From positions 1 through 22,135 of the IMG/VR virus record IMGVR_UViG_3300021142_000200: DNA of 22,135 nucleotides, one strand, 5' to 3'. This document shows, one piece after another, positions 1 to 5,687 of the stretch. Position 1 is the first letter of the stretch. Every line of letters starts with the position of its first letter. The DNA comes from a virus. Both the position numbers and the translations under genes were made by a program. Below the pieces are notes generated by a model that saw only the letters and a program-made list of their open reading frames with translations, did not search any database and had not been told where the DNA came from.

Positions 1-48
1 TGCCTTCACAAATGCTGTTGCTATTAACTTTCCACCTTGATTAGTCAT
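1..48 (-). CDS. N-terminal end of an unknown early phage gene (partial)
   Basis: Only the first 16 codons are in the window, reading MTNQGGKLIATAFVKA, and the gene runs off the left edge. The ATG (48..46) overlaps the TGA of the preceding gene (47..45) in an ATGA arrangement, which is typical of translational coupling in this operon. Nothing can be said about function. The call rests on the overlap and on the frame staying open to the edge. Confidence 0.5.
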   Translation of the reverse strand, partial: MTNQGGKLIATAFVKA

Positions 49-242
49 AATGTTCCCCATGTAATTAAAATAAATAAAATAAATGCAATAACAATACAGG
101 CTGTGATAACCATTTTGTCTTCTTTGTCAAAGCCTTCTTGCTCAAAGTTTGGCTCTGGATGCTCAGGAAATGCCTCAGCTAGTGTTCTTGGAAATGTTTT
201 TGTTGTGGGATTAATATTCCCTTTTCTAAATTTAATTGTCAT
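45..242 (-). CDS. Small protein with a C-terminal membrane anchor, unknown function
   Basis: The product is 65 residues if started at the ATG at 242, which overlaps the end of the upstream gene by 11 bases. A start 32 codons further upstream (338) is open but lies entirely inside the upstream gene, so I reject it. The first about 43 residues are polar and rich in Pro, Lys and Glu. Residues about 44-62 form one hydrophobic helix (VITACIVIAFILFILITWG), so the protein is probably a tail-anchored or single-pass inner-membrane protein. I do not recognise the family. Its place in a run of small early genes suggests an accessory or host-takeover role, which is inference only. Confidence 0.6.
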   Translation of the reverse strand: MTIKFRKGNINPTTKTFPRTLAEAFPEHPEPNFEQEGFDKEDKMVITACIVIAFILFILITWGTL

Positions 243-420
243 CTTCAAAGTCCTCTGGTTCGCAATTTGGGCATCCTGGATGGTCAGGGTCTTGGCAGTG
301 TGGATGTGCAAAATAATGGCTTTTGTATTGTTTTTCAAAAAAATCTTTAGCCCTTAATTCTGCATATTCAGGGTCTTCATCATAATCATTCTCAGGCTCA
401 AAATATGATCTTGTTCCCAT
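232..420 (-). CDS. Small acidic Cys/His-rich protein, unknown function
   Basis: The product is 62 residues with about one third Asp or Glu. The C-terminal half holds a dense set of possible metal ligands: His35, His39, His41, Cys42, His47, Cys50 and Cys53, around the motif HCQDPDHPGCPNC. The ATG overlaps the stop of the upstream gene (TAATG), and the 3' end overlaps the start of the downstream gene, so it sits inside a coupled operon. Acidity plus Cys/His could mean a zinc-binding protein or a DNA mimic, but I do not recognise the family and assign no function. Confidence 0.65.
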   Translation of the reverse strand: MGTRSYFEPENDYDEDPEYAELRAKDFFEKQYKSHYFAHPHCQDPDHPGCPNCEPEDFEDDN

Positions 421-710
421 TAGAAACTCCTAAATTTGTTAAATTCATTAACTAACTTAAAATAACTAATTGGGTATCTTCTTTTACCAATGACATCCCA
501 AAATACAACCACAGTATCTGAATCATATTTCCAGCAACCATCTTCAGTCTTGCCATCTTGTGTGTAGTTATAGGCTCTAGACATTGACACATCTTTTTGG
601 CAAGCATCAGTGGTTATTACAATCTTTCCTCCAGATTGGTTATCAGTCTCTGCAAAGTTACTAGCATGTGCTAGATTTGCAATTAATAAAAGTGCTAAAA
701 GTTTTTTCAT
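420..710 (-). CDS. Secreted or periplasmic small phage protein, unknown function
   Basis: The product is 96 residues. It starts with a clear Sec signal peptide: MKK, a Leu/Ala-rich core, and an AHA-S cleavage site after about residue 16. The mature part of about 80 residues has two cysteines (in DACQKD and DGCWKY) that could form a disulphide in the periplasm, and a Trp/Tyr-rich C-terminus. I have an impression that small exported phage proteins with a similar GGKIV / RAYNYT / GCW layout exist, but no function is known to me. Possible roles such as superinfection exclusion are speculation. The gene follows a probable terminator and has no strong ribosome binding site. Confidence 0.7.
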   Translation of the reverse strand: MKKLLALLLIANLAHASNFAETDNQSGGKIVITTDACQKDVSMSRAYNYTQDGKTEDGCWKYDSDTVVVFWDVIGKRRYPISYFKLVNEFNKFRSF

Positions 711-723
711 AATGTTTACTTAT

Positions 724-744
724 TAAAAGCCCCATTTCTGGGGC
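724..744 (-). terminator. Probable intrinsic terminator (minus strand) after the 104-residue gene
   Basis: Read on the minus strand there is a perfect 5-bp GC stem, GCCCC/GGGGC (plus positions 729-733 and 740-744), with a 6-base loop, followed by TTTT (728-725). It lies 9 bases past the stop of the gene at 753-1067 and about 14 bases before the next start. The stem is short but all G-C. It may attenuate rather than end transcription of the small downstream genes. Confidence 0.55.
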
Positions 745-752
745 ATGATTTA

Positions 753-1067
753 TTAAAATGGGTCAAATACTGCACAATTGCTAAAATCACCTATAACTCT
801 GGTTTTGTATTGTTTGCCATCAATCAAAACAATTTCACCATTTTTTACAGTTTCCATATTATTTAAACGATCTCTGTGATCTATATCTTTTTGGCTATAG
901 TTTGCTGACAAACAAGCACTATGTTGTAAACCCCAAAATATTCCATCATCTTCTGTTTTGTAACCTTGATACAAACTAACTTCAATATAACCATGTTTTG
1001 CACCAATATCCATTGTGAATACTTTGTCATATTGCATTGTTTGTGTTGTGATTGATAATGTTTTCAT
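753..1067 (-). CDS. Unknown small early phage protein (104 aa)
   Basis: This is the first gene leftward from the divergent regulatory region. It has a good ribosome binding site (AAGGAAAT about 6 bases before the ATG). The product is soluble, with no signal peptide or membrane segment, and has a mixed alpha/beta composition. The C-terminal part, with NGEIVLIDGKQYKTRV, resembles a small beta domain. I do not recognise the family. Being promoter-proximal and opposite the Cro-like gene, it is likely expressed early. A probable terminator follows it directly. Confidence 0.65.
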   Translation of the reverse strand: MKTLSITTQTMQYDKVFTMDIGAKHGYIEVSLYQGYKTEDDGIFWGLQHSACLSANYSQKDIDHRDRLNNMETVKNGEIVLIDGKQYKTRVIGDFSNCAVFDPF

Positions 1068-1218
1068 AATTTATTTCCTTAATTTATCTAGATTTAATGA
1101 GTATCAGTTTTGTGCTGATGTTTGTTATTGTAAACATATATTTACCCTTTTTTGTAGGTAGTTTCCCTAAAACCACAAAAATAATTAATTTAGTCAATAT
1201 TTGTGTACAATCAGCAAC
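1068..1218. promoter_or_regulatory. Divergent promoter/operator region between the leftward early genes and the Cro-like gene
   Basis: This 151-base AT-rich gap separates the two divergent operons. It holds small inverted repeats that could be operators: ATCAG/CTGAT (1103-1107, 1115-1119), GTAAA/TTTAC (1130-1134, 1141-1145) and TTGT/ACAA around the centre GT (1201-1210). TACAAT at 1206-1211 is a plausible -10 for the rightward gene. It would place the transcript start almost at the ATG at 1219, and no Shine-Dalgarno sequence precedes that ATG, so a leaderless mRNA is possible. No convincing -35 was found for either direction, so promoter positions are uncertain. Confidence 0.45.
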
Positions 1219-1386
1219 ATGACAAAGCAAAAAGCCATATTACTTGCAGGAACACCAGCCAAACTAGCCAAACTTTTAGGAGTTACTAGGCAAGCTGTAA
1301 ACAATTGGGATGAGATACCAAAGGGCAGGCTATGGCAGTTGAGAGTTCTTAAGCCTGAATGGTTTGATGAGCTGTTAAGATTTTAA
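1219..1386 (+). CDS. Cro/YdaS-like helix-turn-helix regulator
   Basis: The product is 55 residues from ATG 1219. A TTG six codons upstream is open but less likely. Residues about 10-27 form a helix-turn-helix (AKLAKLLGVTRQAVNNW), followed by a short wing region IPKGRLWQLRVLKPEWF, which is the usual layout of small phage Cro/YdaS-type repressors. It probably binds the inverted repeats just upstream to control the divergent early promoters, which is inference from position. No CI-type repressor or integrase is visible nearby in the window. Alternatives are any single-domain HTH protein of this size. Confidence 0.8.
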   Translation: MTKQKAILLAGTPAKLAKLLGVTRQAVNNWDEIPKGRLWQLRVLKPEWFDELLRF

Positions 1387-1422
1387 TATATAATTTTTTG
1401 AAACTGGGCTAGGTCTGAAGTC

Positions 1423-1494
1423 ATGAGCAGATCGAAAAGAGTACTCCCCTCCTGCCTTAGTTTCTTTTCTGGGAGTAACGCGGAGCATTTATGA
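1423..1494 (+). CDS. Possible 23-residue leader ORF coupled to the replication gene
   Basis: ATG 1423 opens 23 codons (start MSRSKRVLP, end GSNAEHL). Its TGA overlaps the ATG of the replication gene in an ATGA junction. It contains three CpG dinucleotides, whereas CpG is otherwise almost absent nearby. The 5' leader also folds TACTCCC (1442-1448) onto GGGAGTA (1471-1477) just before the ribosome binding site of the next gene. It could be a translational-coupling leader peptide. It could equally be chance in a structured untranslated region, since its own ribosome binding site is poor. Confidence 0.25.
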   Translation: MSRSKRVLPSCLSFFSGSNAEHL

Positions 1495-2180
1495 GAATAA
1501 AAAATTGGACTAAATTTCAGCATTTTAAGGACAGGAAACCACCCTGGGTCAAACTGTATCGTGACCTTTTGGATGACATAGACTGGCATGAGCTTGATCC
1601 TTTGTCAGCAAAAGTACTCTGTATGCTTTGGCTTATTGCCTCTGAAGATGATGGAAATATTCCTGAGCTAAAAACACTTAGTTTTAGACTTAGACTGCCA
1701 TTAAAGACTACTAAAGATTGCTTATCCAAACTTAATCATTGGTTGATACATGATGATATCAATGTGATATCAAAAGTATATCAACATGATGGTCTAGAGA
1801 CAGAGACAGAGACAGAGATAGAGACAGAGTTAGAGAAAGAGACAGAGGTAAAGACAAAAGCCTCAAGGCTTTCCCCAAACTGGAAATTATCTGAGTCTGA
1901 TTACAATTTTTGCAGATCAGAAAGACCAGACCTTGATCCACAAAAAATAGCTGAATCCTTCAAAGATTACTGGATTTCTAAACCTAAAGATGCAAGTAAA
2001 ACTGACTGGTCAGCAACTTGGAGAAATTGGGTCAGAAGACAGGATATTTCTAAAAACAAGCAAAAATCCTTTTACCAAAGTGATTTAGAAATTAAAAAAG
2101 CTAGACATGATGAAATGGTAGGGAAAACCAAAAGACCAACTATTGACATAACCCCTAATGACATATTGGAGCTGAAATGA
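1491..2180 (+). CDS. Phage replication initiator-like protein with winged-helix N-terminus and DnaT-like C-terminus
   Basis: The product is 229 residues. The N-terminal about 90 residues begin MRIKNWTKFQHFKDRKPPW and resemble the helix-turn-helix domain of phage replisome organiser proteins. Residues 103-122 are an ET-repeat linker encoded by tandem GAGACA-like hexamers. Residues about 127-180 (PNWKLSESDYNFC ... WSATWRNWVRRQ) match the DnaT/primosomal DNA-binding signature common in phage initiators. It probably binds the phage origin and recruits the helicase loader encoded next. A GGAG ribosome binding site lies at 1482-1485. Its stop overlaps the next ATG (ATGA). The closest functional analogue is lambda O; the role is inferred from domain pattern and neighbours. 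Confidence 0.8.
   Translation: MRIKNWTKFQHFKDRKPPWVKLYRDLLDDIDWHELDPLSAKVLCMLWLIASEDDGNIPELKTLSFRLRLPLKTTKDCLSKLNHWLIHDDINVISKVYQHDGLETETETEIETELEKETEVKTKASRLSPNWKLSESDYNFCRSERPDLDPQKIAESFKDYWISKPKDASKTDWSATWRNWVRRQDISKNKQKSFYQSDLEIKKARHDEMVGKTKRPTIDITPNDILELK
1797..1856 (+). repeat. Ten tandem GAGACA-like hexamers within the initiator gene
   Basis: The copies are GAGACA x3, GAGATA, GAGACA, GAGTTA, GAGAAA, GAGACA, GAGGTA and AAGACA, all in frame and encoding alternating Glu-Thr-like dipeptides (one Lys replaces Glu in the last copy). A 7-bp dyad, AAAGCCT-CA-AGGCTTT, follows at once (1857-1872). The repeats encode a flexible acidic linker and might also act as initiator-binding iterons, because lambdoid origins lie inside the initiator gene. 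Simple slippage expansion is the alternative. Confidence 0.8.
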
Positions 2181-2533
2181 GCCTACCTATAGAAGTTATT
2201 AATAAGGTTTTTTTAAGACTTTCCAACACTTATGGATCAAGTTGGGATTCCATGTGGGCATTAAATGACATTCATGAAGTCAAAGAACTTTGGGCTAGTG
2301 AGCTTAATTTTTTTCATGAAAAATGGGATTGTTTTAGATGGGCTTTTGAAAATCTACCTGAAAGACCTCCAAATTTAATTCAATTTAAAAAATTATTGAT
2401 GGAATGTCCAAAATTACGAATTGAAACTCAAGTTTATTTACCACCACCAGATGTTCCACCAATGTCTGATGAAATAAGAGAAAAAATAAATGAACTGCGA
2501 AAAAGTCTAACTGCTCATAAATATCAAAGGTGA
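2177..2533 (+). CDS. Probable helicase-loader-like (P-type) replication protein, short form
   Basis: The product is 118 residues, starting at an ATG that overlaps the initiator stop. The middle section reads WDCFRWAFENLPERPPNLIQF, then KKLLMECP. The arrangement W...A....P.PP....F..L..CP resembles the motif of lambda P-like and DnaT-like helicase loaders, where it is usually PPxxxEFxxLC. The C-terminus (SDEIREKINELRKSL) looks helical. A replication partner of the initiator is likely from this motif and the position. It is about half the length of lambda P, so it may be only the interaction domain. Confidence in the precise role is moderate. Confidence 0.6.
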   Translation: MSLPIEVINKVFLRLSNTYGSSWDSMWALNDIHEVKELWASELNFFHEKWDCFRWAFENLPERPPNLIQFKKLLMECPKLRIETQVYLPPPDVPPMSDEIREKINELRKSLTAHKYQR

Positions 2534-2536
2534 ACT

Positions 2537-3607
2537 ATGAAAACATTAATATCTACTGTTGAACAAGATGAAATTACAAAAGAATGTTCAAAATCTTTTG
2601 ATTTTCAATTTGATGGGTCTACCAAGTTTCAAGTTCCTTTTTTTGAAAAACCTGAAAATTTCCAAATAGGCTTGATTGTAGGGGCATCAGGCAGTGGCAA
2701 ATCTTCTATATTATCTACCATAGGAGAGACTGAGAAAGTGTCTTGGAATCCTAATAAAGCCATTTGTAGCCATTTTGAAAATGCTTTGGATGCTCAGAAC
2801 AAACTTAGTGCTGTTGGACTTAATTCTGTGCCATCTTGGTTAAAGCCATATCATGTGCTTTCTATGGGAGAAAAGTTTAGAGCTGATTTGTCAAGATCAC
2901 TTAAAGACAATGCCATCATTGATGAATTTACTTCTGTTGTAGATAGAAATGTGGCTAAATCTTGTTCTTATGCAATAGCTAGACACATAAGAAAAAATGG
3001 TTTGAAAAACATGGTGTTTGCTTCTTGTCACTATGACATTATTGAGTGGTTACAACCTGATTGGATTTTTGATACAACTACAAGCAGACTTACAGTCGCA
3101 AGGGGGTCAGTTCGGCCAGTTTTGGAATTGGAAATACTTCCTTGCACAACCGAAGCATGGTCAGTCTTTCGCAACCATCACTATATCTCAGGAAACCTTA
3201 ATAAAAGTTCACGATGTTGGATCGCAACATGGGAGGGAACGCTTGTTGGATTTGCCGCAGCTATCACTCTTCCCTCTGGAACTTTAAAAAAAGCATGGAA
3301 AGGTCATAGAACTGTGATACTTCCAGATTTTCAAGGACTTGGTTTTGGTGTCAGAATAAGTGATGCAATTGGACAAATATTTGTAAATGAGGGATGTAGA
3401 TATTTTTCTAAGTCTAGCCATATTAGACTTGGTGAATATAGAAACAATTCACCTTTGTGGAGACCAACAGCTCACAATATGCAAGATAGAAGTAGGCAAT
3501 ATAAAAAATCATTAGAACACAAAACAGACTTTTTTTGGTCTAAAGAAATGACCGAAAGACATGCAGATAGGATTTGTTATTGTCATGAATATATAGGAGC
3601 AATATGA
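2537..3607 (+). CDS. ABC-type ATPase fused to a GNAT acyltransferase; candidate nucleic-acid base-modification enzyme
   Basis: The product is 356 residues. The N-terminal domain (about 40-185) has a full ABC ATPase motif set: Walker A GASGSGKSS at 49-57, signature LSMGEKFR at 108-115, Walker B NAIIDEF at 125-131 with catalytic Glu130, and an H-loop His165 in ASCHYD. The C-terminal domain (about 200-350) is GNAT-like, with the acyl-CoA-binding loop QGLGFG at 266-271 after RTVILPDF, plus a Cys/His-rich tail (CYCH, 347-350). No membrane segments are seen, so it is not a transporter subunit. ATPase-GNAT combinations act on nucleic acids elsewhere: TmcA acetylates tRNA, and Mu Mom is a GNAT-fold DNA modifier. 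A role in modifying phage DNA or host RNA is inferred. A good ribosome binding site AGGTGA precedes the start, and the stop overlaps the next gene. Eight CpGs cluster at the domain junction. Confidence 0.8.
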   Translation: MKTLISTVEQDEITKECSKSFDFQFDGSTKFQVPFFEKPENFQIGLIVGASGSGKSSILSTIGETEKVSWNPNKAICSHFENALDAQNKLSAVGLNSVPSWLKPYHVLSMGEKFRADLSRSLKDNAIIDEFTSVVDRNVAKSCSYAIARHIRKNGLKNMVFASCHYDIIEWLQPDWIFDTTTSRLTVARGSVRPVLELEILPCTTEAWSVFRNHHYISGNLNKSSRCWIATWEGTLVGFAAAITLPSGTLKKAWKGHRTVILPDFQGLGFGVRISDAIGQIFVNEGCRYFSKSSHIRLGEYRNNSPLWRPTAHNMQDRSRQYKKSLEHKTDFFWSKEMTERHADRICYCHEYIGAI

Positions 3608-3906
3608 TTAAAACAATTTGGCAACCAGTTCCATCTTGGGACAATATGGTAAAAGATAGATTAACCACAAAATTCCCTATAGCAGAAAGGTTGCCAAAAT
3701 CAACCAGAAAGTCCAAGGAGCTATCCAAATGTGAAAAGTTAGGTGTATGTAGCCCATCAGAAAAAACTTGTCCAAAATGCCCAAACAAGAAAGCTATTAA
3801 AGTTTCTAAGAGTTTGCCTTTGGTTAATCACTTTCCTAGAATTTACAATAATTTGGGATCAATATATTCAAATGAAATGAGGAAATGGATTATAGAAAAT
3901 GTTTGA
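3604..3906 (+). CDS. Small basic Cys-containing protein, unknown function
   Basis: The product is 100 residues, coupled to the ABC-GNAT gene by an ATGA overlap. The middle has four cysteines in a CEKLGVC ... CPKCPNK arrangement that could bind zinc, flanked by a Lys/Arg-rich stretch (RLPKSTRKSKELSK). The C-terminus has a short conserved-looking element, NEMRKWIIENV. It may bind nucleic acid, and its tight coupling suggests it works with the upstream enzyme, but this is inference. I do not recognise the family. Confidence 0.6.
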   Translation: MIKTIWQPVPSWDNMVKDRLTTKFPIAERLPKSTRKSKELSKCEKLGVCSPSEKTCPKCPNKKAIKVSKSLPLVNHFPRIYNNLGSIYSNEMRKWIIENV

Positions 3907-4087
3907 TTGGGATGCTGAATATCAAAAAATAATCAAATTTTATGCTGAACTTGCTTTAAGAGATGGATGGATTGATTATGTAAGGTATGCAGTTAAACAA
4001 AAACAAGAAACAGAACCATTGCTGAAAAATTTGGCAAAAGATGTGGCTCAAAAAATTAAGGAATTAAAAGATGAGAACAGCAAGTAG
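3899..4087 (+). CDS. Small helical protein, unknown function
   Basis: The product is 62 residues, predicted almost entirely alpha-helical. It has an aromatic N-terminus (FDWDAEYQKIIKFYAEL) and a charged Lys/Glu-rich C-terminus. It overlaps the upstream gene by 8 bases and the downstream nuclease gene by 17, so it is embedded in the operon. No signal peptide, membrane segment or catalytic motif is visible. The start is well constrained by the overlaps. I do not assign a function. Confidence 0.55.
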   Translation: MFDWDAEYQKIIKFYAELALRDGWIDYVRYAVKQKQETEPLLKNLAKDVAQKIKELKDENSK

Positions 4088-4352
4088 GATTGATAATAAC
4101 CAAAAAGCCATTGTGGAGGCTCTCAGGGCTGTTGGGGCTACTGTTTACCATATAAAAGAGCCTTGTGACCTTTTAGTTGGCTATCATGGTCAGACTTTGC
4201 TTATGGAGGTCAAAAACTTAGACAATTCTTATGGCAAAAAAGGATTTAATGCAAACCAAAAACATTTTGCAGAAAATTGGAAAGGAGGAGCTTTTTGCCT
4301 TGTAGATAGTATTGAATCAGCTCTCAGAATGTTAAACATAATGGTTGATTAA
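4071..4352 (+). CDS. VRR-NUC-like PD-(D/E)XK nuclease
   Basis: The product is 93 residues with the compact PD-(D/E)XK layout. An N-terminal helix (NNQKAIVEALRAVGATVYHI) is followed by catalytic Asp33 in CDLLV, then Glu46-Val-Lys48 in LLMEVKN. A C-terminal helical part follows with an NQKHFAENWKG segment typical of VRR-NUC and Holliday-junction-resolvase-like phage nucleases. It probably cuts or resolves branched DNA in phage recombination, together with NinB and the HNH protein downstream. The catalytic triad is visible; substrate specificity is inferred from the family and context. Confidence 0.8.
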   Translation: MRTASRIDNNQKAIVEALRAVGATVYHIKEPCDLLVGYHGQTLLMEVKNLDNSYGKKGFNANQKHFAENWKGGAFCLVDSIESALRMLNIMVD

Positions 4353-4353
4353 T

Positions 4354-4767
4354 ATGCAATACAAACTTGTTAATCCCCAGCAAGGTTCAGCTCTAATGAA
4401 AACCCTGTGGGCAAAAATGAAAACAGCATTGGAATCAGGGAAAACCCTAGTTCTTAATGTCCAGGAGGAAACCAGGACACATGACCAAAATTCCAAATTT
4501 CATGCAATTATTGCTGACATAGCAAAGCAGGCAGAGCATTATGGAGCTAAGTGGGATGTGGAGAGCTGGAAAAGATTTTTAATAGACCAATTTGCTTCAG
4601 AAACAGGTCTAAGAGCTTCCAAAGTAGCCCCATCATTAGATGGGTATAGGATTGTGCAGTTAGGGCTTCAAAGCCGTGCTTTCACCAAAGACCAAGCCAG
4701 TCAATTTGTGGACTGGTTAGAGGCTTGGTGTGCTCAAAAAGGAATTGAACTTGAAAGCAAACCCTAA
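4354..4767 (+). CDS. ninB: NinB-family recombination protein
   Basis: The product is 137 residues from ATG 4354. A TTG three codons upstream is open and also possible. The sequence has the NinB pattern: KTLVLNVQEETRTHDQNSKFHAIIADIA, the basic ESWKRFLIDQFA segment, and a C-terminal FVDWLEAWCAQKGI helix. NinB (lambda Orf family) is a recombination mediator that binds single-stranded DNA and SSB and helps load recombinase. Length and order (nuclease, NinB, YbcO-like protein) match lambdoid nin-type regions. Identification by motif is fairly strong. Confidence 0.85.
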   Translation: MQYKLVNPQQGSALMKTLWAKMKTALESGKTLVLNVQEETRTHDQNSKFHAIIADIAKQAEHYGAKWDVESWKRFLIDQFASETGLRASKVAPSLDGYRIVQLGLQSRAFTKDQASQFVDWLEAWCAQKGIELESKP

Positions 4768-5107
4768 AAGGCAATATGTTAGAAGTGCCAAACTTTTAAA
4801 CAATATTAGATACCTACACTGCCATGCCTGTGGTGCTGATGACCAAACAATAGTGGGTGCTCACTCCAATAGCTCTGCACATGGAAAGGGCAGGGGAATA
4901 AAAGCTGATGATAATATGGTTGCTGCACTGTGCTGGGACTGCCATCATGCCCTAGACCAAGGACATTATCTAAGCAAAGAGGAAAAGGAACAGTTTTGGA
5001 TGGATGCTCATTTGAGGACTGTATTTAGCCTGATAAAGGCTGACTTGTGGCCGTCTAGTGTGCCACTACCCCAAACCTACCTTGACTACCAAAACAAGCT
5101 AAATTAG
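4730..5107 (+). CDS. YbcO-like HNH-type nuclease (DUF1364 family)
   Basis: The product is 125 residues from ATG 4730, overlapping ninB by 38 bases. TTG 4751, eight bases after AAGGA, would give a more compact product and may be the true start. Residues 31-76 carry the zinc/HNH-like pattern CHAC (31-34), GAHSN with His45, GKGRGIKADD, and CWDCHHALD with Cys68, Cys71 and His72. YbcO of the DLP12 prophage has this AH...GKGIKPDD...CxxCHxxxD core and is a DNase encoded next to ninB. The protein probably cuts DNA during phage recombination. It ends tail to tail with the minus-strand operon. Confidence 0.75.
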   Translation: MLKKELNLKANPKRQYVRSAKLLNNIRYLHCHACGADDQTIVGAHSNSSAHGKGRGIKADDNMVAALCWDCHHALDQGHYLSKEEKEQFWMDAHLRTVFSLIKADLWPSSVPLPQTYLDYQNKLN

Positions 5108-5109
5108 CT
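5097..5109. terminator. Possible weak bidirectional terminator at the convergent gene ends
   Basis: A 13-base palindrome, AGCTAA-A-TTAGCT, spans the two convergent stop codons and is followed on the plus strand by CTTTTCT. The stem is AT-rich and short, so termination efficiency would be low. The position between convergent operons is the main support. Confidence 0.25.
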
Positions 5110-5271
5110 CTTTTCTGGATGTGCCTTTTCCATAGGCAGATGCTCATGCTTTTTGAGCTTATCTTCTAATCTGTGCAACTCATGCTCAGTCTTCTTTTCA
5201 TGCTCCCTTAAAACCACATAATGTGATTTAGGAGACTCATAAGTTTTGCCTGTAATTTTAAAGTTTTTCAT
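5104..5271 (-). CDS. Short charged protein at the distal end of the late operon, unknown function
   Basis: The product is 55 residues, from an ATG (5271..5269) that overlaps the endolysin TGA in an ATGA junction to a stop at 5106..5104. It is very rich in Lys, Glu and His and probably a helix (VVLREHEKKTEHELHRLEDK). It has no signal peptide, lipobox or membrane segment, so it is not a recognisable spanin. It ends in a 4-base overlap with the convergent nuclease gene. It was identified from the coupled start and an uninterrupted frame. No function is assigned. Confidence 0.6.
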   Translation of the reverse strand: MKNFKITGKTYESPKSHYVVLREHEKKTEHELHRLEDKLKKHEHLPMEKAHPEKS

Positions 5272-5687
5272 GCTATTTTCTTTCCTTCTTGAAGTTCAGC
5301 TAAAGATAGTCCATTAGTGTATTGGAAATGTGCCATTTCTTTAAAGTGAATCCATTTGCCTGCCCACTCTAGACCAGCTTGTTCACCTAATTCACCTATT
5401 GTTGCCCAAACTGGGTGACTTCCATCCCAATCAGCTTTTCCATTGACCAGAGGCACAACATCAACAGCACACCTATAGTTATGGAAAGACTCACCCCCTT
5501 TAGCATTTGTAACAATTCTTCCTTCTGTGGTTCTACCTTGAGCATATAGTGCATCCTGGCTTTCATTATCCCTATATGTAGATGTAACCAACAAGTCAAT
5601 GCCAGAATGTTGGCAAGCCTTAATAAAATCTTCAACCTTTGCTTTAACTTCAGGTAGTAACTCATATAAATTCCTTGAATTAATCAT
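5268..5687 (-). CDS. Endolysin, M15 peptidase (L-alanyl-D-glutamate or D,D-carboxypeptidase type)
   Basis: The product is 139 residues. It has the M15 layout: TSTYRDNESQDALYAQGRT (Arg39 and Gln44 are typical), then zinc ligands His69 and Asp76 in SFHNYRCAVD, then KWIHFKEMAHFQY with the third ligand His120. The usual SxHxxGxAxD motif is altered, with Arg replacing Gly. The single-domain length is normal for this endolysin family. It would cleave peptidoglycan peptide stems at lysis. There is no signal peptide, so it needs the holin encoded immediately upstream; the two genes overlap by 4 bases (5684-5687). Confidence 0.88.
   Translation of the reverse strand: MINSRNLYELLPEVKAKVEDFIKACQHSGIDLLVTSTYRDNESQDALYAQGRTTEGRIVTNAKGGESFHNYRCAVDVVPLVNGKADWDGSHPVWATIGELGEQAGLEWAGKWIHFKEMAHFQYTNGLSLAELQEGKKIA

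Noticed and set aside
45-338. 97-residue version of the membrane-anchored protein
   Set aside because: Its first 32 codons lie inside the upstream gene in another frame; the ATG at 242 gives the usual short overlap.
37-357. Plus-strand 106-residue ORF
   Set aside because: It lies opposite two coupled minus-strand genes, and its product is a hydrophobic antisense artefact with no ribosome binding site.
1797-1856. CRISPR-like array
   Set aside because: The units are 6 bases, contiguous and in coding frame, with no spacers.
2537-3607. ABC transporter ATPase subunit
   Set aside because: No membrane partner gene or TM segment is present, and the second half is a GNAT-type domain.
5104-5271. Spanin (Rz/Rz1)
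   Set aside because: There is no signal anchor, no lipobox and no nested frame.
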